Source: Candidatus Villigracilaceae bacterium
GTDB taxonomy: Bacteria; Chloroflexota; Anaerolineae; Anaerolineales; Villigracilaceae
Assembly: GCA_026645935.1 (NCBI GenBank)
Contig: JAPKMP010000016.1
Span: 29,053 to 93,052 of the forward strand
Direction: 5' to 3'
Length of the DNA stretch: 64,000 bases
In this document: positions 8,133 to 15,870 of the stretch, piece by piece
How positions within the stretch are numbered: the first letter of the stretch is position 1
Layout of the letters: each line of letters begins with the position of its first letter
Translations under genes and position numbers: made by a program
Notes under the pieces: generated by a model
What the model was told of the DNA's origin: nothing
The model's input: only the letters and a program-made list of their open reading frames with translations
Database searches by the model: none

Positions 8133-8847
8133 CCTGAATCCTTCCATCCACCAGGCGTATCGTTCGCCGGGCACGCCGGGCGAGATCGCTGTCGTGTGTG
8201 ACCATCAAGATCGTCTTCCCCGACTCGACGAGGGTTTCGAACAAACGGAAGATCATCTCGGTGGATTTGGAATCAAGGTTGCCGGTGGGCTCGTCCGCTG
8301 TGAGCAGGACGGGGTCGTTTGCCAGCGCCCGGGCGATTGCCACACATTGTTGCCCGCCGCCGGATAACGCGCTCGGCAGATGATGGGCATGATCCGCCAT
8401 GCCAACAAGTTCGAGCAGGCGCAAGGCCTGATCGGCACGATCAGCGCGGGGATATCGCGAACCGTAATCCATCGCCAGCAAAATATTTTCGACGGCGGTG
8501 AGGGTTGGGAGGAGCTGAAAGAACTGGAATATCACGCCAATGGAGCGCCCGCGCCAGAGCGCGATCTCCTCTTCACTGAATTGGTGAATGGGATGGTTAT
8601 CCACAAAGACCTCGCCGGAGGTAGGTTTGTCGATCCCTGTAATGACGTTGATCAGTGTGGATTTTCCGCTGCCGGATTTCCCGATAATGGAAACGAACGC
8701 CCCCGGCTCGACCTTCAGATCGATCCCCTTCAAGGCTGTGAATGTGCCTGCCGAACTACGGTACGTTTTCACCACGTTGCGCAGGTCAACCAATTCCCTG
8801 TTGTCCTCGATACCTGAACCGATCGCCGATGGATTGAGACGAATCAT
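8113..8847 (-). CDS. ABC transporter ATP-binding protein with altered signature motif
   Basis: Second MacB/LolD-type nucleotide-binding protein, 244 residues from ATG 8847, first gene of the exporter operon. Walker A is GKSGSGKST, the Q-loop lies in GVIFQFFQLLPTL, Walker B is LLTADEPTGNLDS and the H-loop VTHDSDLA. The signature reads LSGGGQQCVAIARA where its neighbour has [14 protein letters not shown]: the Gln of LSGGQ is Gly and the usual Arg is Cys. Both positions matter for ATP sandwiching in the dimer, so this subunit may be a degenerate partner in a heterodimer with the 7422-8132 protein. The start region overlaps the divergent promoter of the thioesterase gene. Confidence 0.88.
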   Translation of the reverse strand: MIRLNPSAIGSGIEDNRELVDLRNVVKTYRSSAGTFTALKGIDLKVEPGAFVSIIGKSGSGKSTLINVITGIDKPTSGEVFVDNHPIHQFSEEEIALWRGRSIGVIFQFFQLLPTLTAVENILLAMDYGSRYPRADRADQALRLLELVGMADHAHHLPSALSGGGQQCVAIARALANDPVLLTADEPTGNLDSKSTEMIFRLFETLVESGKTILMVTHDSDLARRARRTIRLVDGRIQDEFVNR

Positions 8848-8861
8848 ACCCAGAGTATAAT
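8834..8861 (+). promoter_or_regulatory. Sigma70-type promoter, leaderless, for thioesterase gene
   Basis: -35 TTGAGA (8834-8839), 16-bp spacer, perfect -10 TATAAT (8856-8861). Only 7 bases separate the -10 from the ATG at 8869, so transcription should start at or next to the A of ATG. The -35 overlaps the first codons of the divergent ABC ATPase gene. Confidence 0.7.
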
Positions 8862-8868
8862 CCGGCTC

Positions 8869-9345
8869 ATGCCAAAAATAAAACAAGCCAATTCACGGCA
8901 TTGCTTCGTCTGCGGGCTGGAAAACCCGGTGGGATTGCATCTGCATTTCTATGAAACCGGACCCGGCGAGGTGGAAACCCAATACGTTGCGCCAAGCCAT
9001 TTTCAAGGTTATCCCGGCGTCTTACACGGCGGGATCGTTGCCGCCATCATCGATGAGGTCACCGGGCGGGCCTACATGGGGAGCAACCCGCAAAATCCGC
9101 GCTTCATGTTCACGGGAAAGCTCGAAGTGAAGTACCGCAAAAACGTTCCCGTGGAAAAGTTATTGAAGATCATTGGAAAGATCGGGAAAGACAAGGGCAG
9201 GGTCGCCGAAGCGTGGGCGGGAATCTACGATGCCGAAACAGAGGAATTGCTTGCAGAAGGCACTGGGATGCACATCAATGTGCCAAAAGACCAACTCGAT
9301 ATGAACAAGCTGGAAGAACTGGGCTGGAGAGTTTATCCCGAGTAA
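8869..9345 (+). CDS. Hotdog-fold thioesterase, PaaI/THEM4-like
   Basis: Predicted acyl-CoA thioesterase of 158 residues. The single-domain hotdog fold is shown by YPGVLHGGIVAAIIDEVTGRAY, whose HGG and downstream Asp/Glu form the active site in the PaaI group, and by GKLEVKYRKNVPV for the next strand. An N-terminal HCFVCGLENPVGLHLHF segment with paired Cys is shared with the THEM4-like subset of thioesterases. Substrate acyl chain unknown. It is monocistronic: its own promoter lies just upstream and a strong terminator hairpin begins at the stop codon. Confidence 0.85.
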   Translation: MPKIKQANSRHCFVCGLENPVGLHLHFYETGPGEVETQYVAPSHFQGYPGVLHGGIVAAIIDEVTGRAYMGSNPQNPRFMFTGKLEVKYRKNVPVEKLLKIIGKIGKDKGRVAEAWAGIYDAETEELLAEGTGMHINVPKDQLDMNKLEELGWRVYPE

Positions 9346-9400
9346 ATAGCGCAAGTCACGCTTGAAGTGTGACCTGCGCTATTCTGCCTGTTACTTTTTT
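9345..9400 (+). terminator. Intrinsic terminator after thioesterase
   Basis: Long stem AATAGCGC...GTCAC / GTGAC...GCGCTATT with a small internal loop (9345-9383), followed by a T6 run near 9395-9400. The hairpin begins at the last base of the stop codon. Confidence 0.8.
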
Positions 9401-9446
9401 CGACCTCCTGCAACATAAAGATGTGCACACACATTACAGGAGGTAT

Positions 9447-10019
9447 ATGACCACCCTAATGAACATGGAAATCAAGGACCGCGATGAAGACGACCTGGCG
9501 CGCAAAGCGATCACGGATGTGGACGCTTTCGCGGAGCTGTATCGCCAGCACGTGACCAGGGTCTATCGTTATCACATGGCGCACATCGGCAACATCAAGG
9601 ACGCCGAAGACCTGACCTCACAAACCTTTATGGCGGCAATGGAGGGAATACGCTCGTTTCGGGGCGAAGGCTCGTTCGCGGCATGGATCATGGGAATCGC
9701 CTCAAAGAAGCGATCGATGTTCTTTCGCGGAAACAGGCGCGAGGTCCCGTTGGAGGCGGCGGAGCAATATCCAAGCCCAAACCTGCCGACGGACAAAGCC
9801 GCCATGGCGCGCATCCGGCTCGAAGCCATCGCCCAGGCGCTCCGCCAGATCACGCATGAACGGGCTGAAGCCATAACACTGATCTATTTCGGAGGATTGA
9901 ATTACACGGAAGCTTCGCGCGTGATGAACAAGAATGAAGCAGCCGTCAAAATGCTTGTCTCTCGCGGATTGCAGGACCTGCGCGAGAGAACCTCCCTCAG
10001 AATGGAGGTGGAAGAATGA
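9447..10019 (+). CDS. ECF-type RNA polymerase sigma factor
   Basis: Sigma-70 family extracytoplasmic-function factor, 190 residues. Region 2 is present as DVDAFAELYRQHVTRVYRY followed by GNIKDAEDLTSQTFMAAM (2.2) and GSFAAWIMGIASKKRSMFFR (2.3/2.4). Region 4 has QALRQITHERAEAITLIYFG, then the helix-turn-helix NYTEASRVMNKNEAAVKMLVS. ATG 9447 is chosen because a near-perfect CAGGAGG precedes it by 6 bases; the longer frame from 9369 runs back through the terminator of the previous gene. The stop overlaps the start of the next gene (ATGA), pairing it with a membrane protein that looks like its anti-sigma partner. Confidence 0.92.
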   Translation: MTTLMNMEIKDRDEDDLARKAITDVDAFAELYRQHVTRVYRYHMAHIGNIKDAEDLTSQTFMAAMEGIRSFRGEGSFAAWIMGIASKKRSMFFRGNRREVPLEAAEQYPSPNLPTDKAAMARIRLEAIAQALRQITHERAEAITLIYFGGLNYTEASRVMNKNEAAVKMLVSRGLQDLRERTSLRMEVEE

Positions 10020-12919
10020 ACGAATTCGACAAGAATAACGAGATCGAAAAATACCTCGAGGAAAGCGCGGATCAGATACGACCAAACCTCGTCTTCAAAG
10101 CGGAGCTGGAGGAAAAACTCCGCGCGGCGCACAGACCGAAGAAAAATCTTCAGTCGTTTTTCAGGGGGATTCAAGCCCAGGGAATGGGAAGAACGACGGC
10201 AAACCTATTTTCGGCTCTGAGTGGAATCGCCGCCCTTGCCGCGGTGATCGTGTTCATGGTGTGGATCTTCCAGGAACTGCGCCCTCATGAAAATTTCAGC
10301 AGCGGCGATGACTATATCTGCCCGGTCACACCCCCAAATGGAAGTCTGCCCCCCGGCGAGACGGTCGAGTCGCAATATTATCTCGGCAACGGCGAATTAT
10401 GGACGACGCTCTGGCCCGATGGAAAGATCATCATGCAGTCACACAACGTGGAGCCAGACGGCTCGCTTGCGATGAAGTGGAGTTTCGTGCGCGGAGACGA
10501 CGTTTCGGGCGCGTTGACCATCGAAGGGCGGCGGCTCGACGCCGAAGCCGAACCTTTACGCGCCTTCATCACGGACGGCTACGGCGACACCGGGCTGCAA
10601 ATCCTTGCCTTGATCTTCCCCACCACAGGCTGTTGGGAAGTGACCGGTCGTGTCGGCGAAGCTTCGCTGACCTTTGTGACCGAGGTGGTCTTTCAAACCG
10701 ATGCGACCCCGGTTGCAGAAGCGACACCGGGCGTGATCATCGACCCGAATGCCACACCCAGCAACACCTCAGAAGGCGGTTACGACTTCCGCGGCGGGAA
10801 GTTGTTCCTCGCACAGCCACTTCCCGAGTTACCTGATAGCGCGAATGTATACGCCTACATCGCAGACTCGCCAGCCACCACCGAACAGGCGCGGGCACTG
10901 GCAGACCGGTTCGGGCTGCAAGGCGATCTTTATACAAACCCCTTCCCCCAGTTCCCGGATAGGACCGGGTATGTCATCTCGGATGGCAAGCGCCTGCTGA
11001 CGATCTATACCGTGAATTATTTTACCTACTCCGCAGACATTCAAACCACGAGCCGCGGCTTTTATGGCGCGTCCAATGCAAACGCTGAATCCATCATCAG
11101 AGACTTCCTGACAAAACACGGCTTCGACTTTGCCTATCGAGTCACTGAGGACTCAAACGGAATGTACTCCGTTCATCAACTTTCGCCGGATGGCATGCCG
11201 ATGATGTTCGACACATTCACCATGTGGGTCTCACGCATCACGCTCGGCAAGGACGGCGAAGTCGCCTATGCGGAATTCAACCTGATGAACTACGACCCGA
11301 CCCCGATCGGAAGCTACGGCATCATCAGCGCCCAGGACGCCCTCGACGCGGTGCTTTCGGGAGACACACAGGCAGGCACATTGGAGACGGGCTACGGACC
11401 GAGCACCGAGCCGCCGCTGGTTTGGCACAGGGAATATCCCGATAACGAGAACGTCACCATTTCAGCCAGCCTGACAAAATATGACTCCACCCAGAATAAC
11501 GGACGCCCCCTGCTGTTCCTGGATGGCATCCAAGCCATTGGCGAGACAGCCGCGTTGGAATCCCTGAACAATTACATGTTTGTCGTGGTCACGGGCCGGT
11601 TCGTGTTCGAAAATGGTGTCCACAAATTCAGCGTGGAAGTATTGAAGACCGGCATACCGCAATCGAATATCGCAGGTTCCCTTCGCAATGAGGGCGGTGA
11701 GATCATCATCCGGAGCGATGGCGGTGACGAATACATCGTTCTCGACCCGCCCGCAGACCTGCCGCTGAACACAGACACTGAAAAATCCTACCTCAACATC
11801 AGCGGTATCCTCACGGATGGAAAATTGGATTGGTCGTCGATCCAATTCTTTGCCGACATCAACAGCATGGGCGGAGGCGGAGGCGGGGGCGGTTACGGCT
11901 TCTATCCGCTCAACTTAAGCGGAACCCCGATCCCCTTCCCCACGCTTGCCGCAACTGAAGAGAGGTACACTCCCGATGAGCTGGCCGCCTTTTTGCAATA
12001 CACGGTCAAAGAAGGCGATACATTGGAAAGCATTGCCACCGAGTTCAACATCCCCGTCGACGACATCATGAGCGCCAACTACTTGACCGAGCCTGAAATC
12101 GGCGCGGGATGGTTGCTTGTGCTGCCGGGCGTTCCAGCTCCCACTAGGTTCGAGGGCGTGGAAGGCGTGGTCGAACATACAGTTTTTGTAAAACCGGACG
12201 GACGCGAACGAACAGAGTACACCTTCATACTCAAAGAAAACGGGCAGTATTATCATCTCGAAGGCGAAAACCTTGAAGGTTTGTTGGAAGCTGAAAACCT
12301 GCCCATCGCGGTATGGGGAAGCATCCGCTACGATACCGCCGGATTCCCGCGCTTAAGCCTCGAAAAGTTCGAGGAGCTTTACCCCGGTTTAGAGTTCCAA
12401 GCCCTGAGAGGCAGCCAGGAGTTGAAAGACCATAACGGCACCCAGCTCGTCCTCTTCAATCACGAAGGCGAGACTTATGTTCAACTCGTTCCGAGCGGCG
12501 CTTCAGCGGACTCGAATTATTATCCGGACGGCGAAATCCTCATCCAGGCATTGATCGTGCCAGGTGAAACCTTTGCAGGATACCCCGCTGTGCGCGTTTT
12601 CTATTCCTCTCCTGCGATTGACCCAAGCTCGGGACAGCCACTCGAACTGCCTTCGATGGCTGACATGGACCGCCCCCTGCCGGACCCGTTCGGGAATAAC
12701 GATAGTTACGTCCCGCCCGATCTCGTTATCGAGACTGTGGAGTTGGTGTATTACACCATGGATCCGTTGATGCAATACGATTCGCCGGGACCATCGAGCA
12801 GCCCGCAATACGTTCAACCCGCGTGGCACCTGCACGGTCGTTACACCAACGGCGGCGAGGCAGACATCCTTGTGCAGGCGTTGAAGCGGGAATTCCTCTC
12901 GCCCTTTGCATCGCCATAA
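10016..12919 (+). CDS. Large single-pass membrane protein with LysM domain, putative anti-sigma factor
   Basis: A 967-residue protein translationally coupled to the ECF sigma factor. Residues 1-60 are charged and cytoplasmic, 64-87 form one membrane helix (FSALSGIAALAAVIVFMVW core), and about 880 residues lie outside. The ectodomain has no family I recognise over residues 90-640, then a run of seven or more Gly near 625, and a LysM repeat at about 660-705 (YTVKEGDTLESIATEFNIP, then ILPG-like end), a fold that binds N-acetylglucosamine polymers such as peptidoglycan. Coupling, topology and size suggest a membrane anti-sigma factor sensing the envelope; no zinc-binding anti-sigma motif (HxxxCxxC) is seen, so this role is inferred. 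Confidence 0.75.
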   Translation: MNEFDKNNEIEKYLEESADQIRPNLVFKAELEEKLRAAHRPKKNLQSFFRGIQAQGMGRTTANLFSALSGIAALAAVIVFMVWIFQELRPHENFSSGDDYICPVTPPNGSLPPGETVESQYYLGNGELWTTLWPDGKIIMQSHNVEPDGSLAMKWSFVRGDDVSGALTIEGRRLDAEAEPLRAFITDGYGDTGLQILALIFPTTGCWEVTGRVGEASLTFVTEVVFQTDATPVAEATPGVIIDPNATPSNTSEGGYDFRGGKLFLAQPLPELPDSANVYAYIADSPATTEQARALADRFGLQGDLYTNPFPQFPDRTGYVISDGKRLLTIYTVNYFTYSADIQTTSRGFYGASNANAESIIRDFLTKHGFDFAYRVTEDSNGMYSVHQLSPDGMPMMFDTFTMWVSRITLGKDGEVAYAEFNLMNYDPTPIGSYGIISAQDALDAVLSGDTQAGTLETGYGPSTEPPLVWHREYPDNENVTISASLTKYDSTQNNGRPLLFLDGIQAIGETAALESLNNYMFVVVTGRFVFENGVHKFSVEVLKTGIPQSNIAGSLRNEGGEIIIRSDGGDEYIVLDPPADLPLNTDTEKSYLNISGILTDGKLDWSSIQFFADINSMGGGGGGGGYGFYPLNLSGTPIPFPTLAATEERYTPDELAAFLQYTVKEGDTLESIATEFNIPVDDIMSANYLTEPEIGAGWLLVLPGVPAPTRFEGVEGVVEHTVFVKPDGRERTEYTFILKENGQYYHLEGENLEGLLEAENLPIAVWGSIRYDTAGFPRLSLEKFEELYPGLEFQALRGSQELKDHNGTQLVLFNHEGETYVQLVPSGASADSNYYPDGEILIQALIVPGETFAGYPAVRVFYSSPAIDPSSGQPLELPSMADMDRPLPDPFGNNDSYVPPDLVIETVELVYYTMDPLMQYDSPGPSSSPQYVQPAWHLHGRYTNGGEADILVQALKREFLSPFASP

Positions 12920-12939
12920 CGATCCGGACGTTAAGATAC

Positions 12940-12973
12940 TTACCGCCATCTTTCCGATGGCGGTAAAATTTTT
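12940..12973 (+). terminator. Terminator hairpin overlapping the next promoter
   Basis: Perfect stem TTACCGCCATC / GATGGCGGTAA with loop TTTCC (12940-12966) followed by AATTTTT. The right arm shares bases with TAAAAT (12964-12969), a plausible -10 box 6 bases before the ATG at 12976. Confidence 0.75.
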
Positions 12974-12975
12974 AA

Positions 12976-13578
12976 ATGGACCAGATCCTTTTCATCCTGA
13001 CCTATATTGCCGTCACAGCCTCATCCGTATCAGGCGCGCTTGAAGCCCGCAAACACCAGATGGACATTGTCGGCGCGACGACCATCGCTTATGTAAACGC
13101 CTTCGGCGGTGGAACCCTGCGCGATATGATGCTCGGCCGCACCCCGGTCTTCTGGATCAACGACCCCTGGCTGACGGTCACCACCTTTGTCTTTGCGATC
13201 ATTACGTTCTACCGTCTCGATACCTTCTCGACACGACTGCTCATTACGGCAGACGCCATCGGTCTCAGTATTTTCAGCATCCTCGGCGCGACCTACGCCC
13301 TGCAATTGAATATCTCCCCCATCGTGGCGATCCTAATGGGCGTGGTCACGGGCATCTTCGGCGGGGTACTGCGCGATGTTCTCAGCAACCGCATCCCCAA
13401 CGTGTTTCGCCAAAGCACCGAACTTTATGCAACCTGTTCGTTCATCGGGACCAGCCTTTTCATCGTTCTTGACGCATTTGAGATAAATGCCTTATTTGCA
13501 TCGCTCACCGGCGCGGCAATGGTATTCATCCTGCGGCTCTTCGCCGTCGGTTTCAAGGTGACTCTCCCGCCTCCATAA
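12976..13578 (+). CDS. TRIC-like/UPF0126 membrane channel protein
   Basis: Integral membrane protein of 200 residues with about seven helices and the internal two-fold repeat of the YicG/YadS (UPF0126) family, the bacterial relatives of trimeric intracellular cation channels. The paired signature motifs are present: NAFGGGTLRDMMLGRTPVFW in repeat one and TGIFGGVLRDVLSNRIP in repeat two. Bacterial members conduct K+ and related ions; physiological role is unsettled. It is separated from the upstream gene by a terminator whose 3' arm merges with its own -10 box, so it should have its own leaderless transcript. Confidence 0.88.
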   Translation: MDQILFILTYIAVTASSVSGALEARKHQMDIVGATTIAYVNAFGGGTLRDMMLGRTPVFWINDPWLTVTTFVFAIITFYRLDTFSTRLLITADAIGLSIFSILGATYALQLNISPIVAILMGVVTGIFGGVLRDVLSNRIPNVFRQSTELYATCSFIGTSLFIVLDAFEINALFASLTGAAMVFILRLFAVGFKVTLPPP

Positions 13579-13604
13579 GGAACGCATTTTATGACCGCGC
13601 TGGG

Positions 13605-13610
13605 TATAAT
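13605..13610 (+). promoter_or_regulatory. -10 box upstream of FAD subunit gene
   Basis: Perfect TATAAT in the intergenic region, 22 bases before the ATG at 13633. No good -35 element is visible at 16-18 bases upstream. Confidence 0.4.
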
Positions 13611-13632
13611 CAAAGCCTGGAGACACAATACC

Positions 13633-14391
13633 ATGATCACCACCTATCACAGACCCCAGACACTCGATGAAGCCCTCGCGCTTCTGAATCAACCGAACAC
13701 CATGCCCCTCGGCGGCGGGACGCTTCTCTCCCGTTCCGCAGTGGATTCTGTTTCCGTCGTCGACCTCCAACACCTTGGGCTGGATTCGCTCCGCGCCAAC
13801 GGCAGTGAATTCGTCATCGGCGCTACATGCACGCTTCAATCTCTGTACGAAGACAGCAACTGTCCCAACCCGCTGAAAAACGCGCTCAAACTCGAAGCGC
13901 CGCTCAACATCCGGAATGCCGCCACCGTTGCAGGAGCCATCGTTGCAAGCGACGGCCGCTCCCCGTTCGTTACCATGCTCCTCGCGATGGATGCAAAAGT
14001 GGACTATAGTCCATTGACCGCGGGCAATCCAAAATCCACCGTCCTCGGTCTGGGCGAATATCTCCTCACCCGCCCGCGTGGACTTGTCACATCCATCACC
14101 ATCCCACTCAACACCAAGAATGCCTTCCAATTCGTATCGAAAACCCCCGCCGATAAGCCTGTCGTCTGCGCAGCGTTGGCGCAATGGAACTCGGGCCGCA
14201 CGCGGCTGACCCTGGGCGGATATGGCAAAACTCCCCTGCTTGCCATGGACGGCACCGAAGCGAACGGTCTCGAAGAAGCGGCGATGAATGCCTACCACGA
14301 AGCGAACGATGAATGGGCATCCGCCGAGTACCGCATGGACTCCGCCGCGGTGCTGGCAAAGCGTTGTTTGGAATCCATTTCTCGCGCGTAG
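13633..14391 (+). CDS. FAD-binding subunit of a molybdenum hydroxylase (CoxM/XdhB family)
   Basis: 252-residue flavin subunit of the xanthine dehydrogenase family. It has the PCMH-type FAD-binding fold: YHRPQTLDEALALLNQPNT, then MPLGGGTLLSRS for the pyrophosphate loop, VIGATCTLQSLYED, and LNIRNAATVAGAIVASDGRSP for the second FAD-contacting strand; a CO_deh_flav_C-like tail follows. It would pass electrons from the Fe-S domain of a Mo hydroxylase to NAD+ or a quinone-linked carrier. The matching Fe-S/Mo protein is encoded 13 kb away at 27123-30128 rather than next door. ATG 13633 is chosen over 13591, since homology begins at ITTYHRP and a -10 box lies between the two. Confidence 0.85.
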   Translation: MITTYHRPQTLDEALALLNQPNTMPLGGGTLLSRSAVDSVSVVDLQHLGLDSLRANGSEFVIGATCTLQSLYEDSNCPNPLKNALKLEAPLNIRNAATVAGAIVASDGRSPFVTMLLAMDAKVDYSPLTAGNPKSTVLGLGEYLLTRPRGLVTSITIPLNTKNAFQFVSKTPADKPVVCAALAQWNSGRTRLTLGGYGKTPLLAMDGTEANGLEEAAMNAYHEANDEWASAEYRMDSAAVLAKRCLESISRA

Positions 14392-14453
14392 GGCGCGGTC
14401 TCTACCGCGCCTGCGGCAAATGGTATAACGGAATTTCGGCGTTAGAGAACGCC
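14392..14453 (+). repeat. Two adjacent perfect hairpins between genes
   Basis: GGCGCGGT-CTCT-ACCGCGCC (14392-14411) follows the stop codon directly, and GGCGTT-AGAG-AACGCC (14438-14453) follows 26 bases later, just before the -10-like TACTAT. Neither is followed by a T run. They may be small palindromic repeats or mRNA-stabilising structures. Confidence 0.55.
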
Positions 14454-14465
14454 TACTATACAACC

Positions 14466-14744
14466 ATGACCCCCACAAACAAGATCAAAGCCTTCGAAGA
14501 GATCGCGCGACTCTTCGCCATCTCGAACGAAAGCGCGAAGTATTTCCTCAACCACGTGCAGAAAAGTTTCAAGATCGAACGTCCGCCCCATAAACTGATC
14601 CTCGAGTTCGTGCAGGGACAGCATTACGGCCTCAAGCCCACGCCCTACGACGTCGCCTCGGCGATGAAGGAGAGCGGCGTATGGAATTTCGACCTCGGCT
14701 CGCCTCCGCCCGTGGTGGAGGATGAGGAGGATATCTACCGATGA
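14466..14744 (+). CDS. Small hypothetical protein
   Basis: 92 residues, no family recognised. The N-terminal two-thirds (KAFEEIARLFAISNESAKYF and onward) is predicted helical and weakly helix-turn-helix-like; the C-terminal tail is acidic (VVEDEEDIYR). No signal peptide or membrane helix. ATG 14466 is preferred: TACTAT lies 6 bases upstream, matching the leaderless layout seen elsewhere in the window, while the longer frame from 14313 only shadows the FAD subunit gene. The stop overlaps the start of the MDR dehydrogenase gene (ATGA), so the two are translationally coupled. The coding look is reasonable but function is unknown. Confidence 0.65.
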   Translation: MTPTNKIKAFEEIARLFAISNESAKYFLNHVQKSFKIERPPHKLILEFVQGQHYGLKPTPYDVASAMKESGVWNFDLGSPPPVVEDEEDIYR

Positions 14745-15772
14745 AAGCCGCTGTCTTTTACGAATGCGGCGATGCTTCGAAGATCCGGATCGCCGAAGTC
14801 CCGATGCCTGAGATCAAGCCGGGACAGGTCTTGATTCAAATCCATGCCAGCGCGTTCAATCACCTTGAGTTATGGTCGCTGCACGGACCCGCCGACGAAA
14901 CCTATCATTTCCCCATGTGGACGGGATCGGACATCTCTGGCGTGATCTCAAAGGTCGCGCCGGATGTGAAGGATTGGAAAGCGGGCGATGCGGTCGTGGT
15001 CAACCCGTCGCTTTCATGTGGAAAATGCGAACAGTGCCAGAGAGGAGACGTCACTTTATGTGACGATTACGATATTCTCGGCTCGAACGGAGGCGGCGGC
15101 AATGCCGAATACATCGCAGCGAATGCGGACAAACTGATGAAACTCCCGCCGGGATTCGATTTCGTCACAGCTGCGGCGGCTCCCCTTGCGTACCAGACCG
15201 CCTGGCGAGCGATCGTTACGCGCGGAAGAATGAACAGCGGAGAGACCGTTCTGGTCCTGGGAGCAAGCGGCGGCGTGGCGGTAGCCGCGATCCAGATCTG
15301 TCACATGCTCGGGGCGAGAGTCATCGCGATCACCAGTTCATCCGAAAAGATGGAGAAGGCCAAACTTGCAGGCGCGGACTTTGCCGTGAACCGCAGTGAG
15401 GGCAAGCCCTTCGAGGAAGCGCTCAACTTCACCGGGGGGCGCGGCGTGGACGCGGTGATCGAGAACGTCGGCGCACTGACCTGGGACGACAGCCAGAAAA
15501 TCCTCCGCAAAGGCGGGCGCATCATCACGTACGGGCGCACGACAGGGCGCGAAGCCACGACCAATCTTTCGCTGTTGTTCTGGAACGAGCAAACCCACAT
15601 CGGCACGACGATGGGTAGTTTACAGGACTTCAAGGAGATGATGGAACACGTCTTCGGCGGCAAGTTGACGCCCATCGTTGATTCGGTTTATCCGTTGGAG
15701 AAGGCAAGGGAGGCGTATGAACGGTATGAAAAGGGAGAGCAGTTTGGGAAGGTTGTGTTGAAAGTGAAATAA
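14741..15772 (+). CDS. Zinc-binding MDR-family alcohol dehydrogenase/quinone reductase
   Basis: 343-residue medium-chain dehydrogenase/reductase. The N-terminal GroES-like domain carries HASAFNHLELW, GSDISGVI and the structural-zinc cluster CGKCEQCQRGDVTLC. The catalytic-zinc Cys of classical ADHs is replaced by the Asn-His pair (FNHLELW), a pattern closer to zinc-containing quinone-oxidoreductase-like members. The Rossmann domain has VLVLGASGGVAVAAIQI, the NAD(P) loop. The C terminus (EQFGKVVLKV) is typical. Reduces or oxidises an unknown alcohol, aldehyde or enone. Coupled to the small gene upstream and followed by a separate promoter for the redox operon. Confidence 0.88.
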   Translation: MKAAVFYECGDASKIRIAEVPMPEIKPGQVLIQIHASAFNHLELWSLHGPADETYHFPMWTGSDISGVISKVAPDVKDWKAGDAVVVNPSLSCGKCEQCQRGDVTLCDDYDILGSNGGGGNAEYIAANADKLMKLPPGFDFVTAAAAPLAYQTAWRAIVTRGRMNSGETVLVLGASGGVAVAAIQICHMLGARVIAITSSSEKMEKAKLAGADFAVNRSEGKPFEEALNFTGGRGVDAVIENVGALTWDDSQKILRKGGRIITYGRTTGREATTNLSLLFWNEQTHIGTTMGSLQDFKEMMEHVFGGKLTPIVDSVYPLEKAREAYERYEKGEQFGKVVLKVK

Positions 15773-15831
15773 ATCTTCCACTACATTTGCGCTTATTTTC
15801 CCAAACTCAAATATTCTCAATATCATCCACA

Positions 15832-15860
15832 TTGACTTAATCCCCCCCAGCCAATAAAAT
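15832..15860 (+). promoter_or_regulatory. Strong promoter of the FHA/Fe-S/cytochrome operon
   Basis: -35 TTGACT (15832-15837), exact 17-bp spacer, -10 TAAAAT (15855-15860). The ATG at 15871 is 10 bases after the -10, so the leader would be at most a few bases. No other promoter-like site is seen before the three coupled genes that follow. Confidence 0.72.
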
Positions 15861-15870
15861 CCCAATCCTG

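Noticed and set aside
9400..9440. ECF-type autoregulatory promoter before the sigma factor
   Set aside because: A GCAAC-like -35 is present but no matching -10 at 16-17 bp could be argued, so it is not reported as a feature.
13492..14478. 328-codon minus-strand open frame, and a similar one at 17248-18372
   Set aside because: Both are antisense to well-supported genes (FAD subunit; FHA fusion) and show low-complexity translations without domain motifs.
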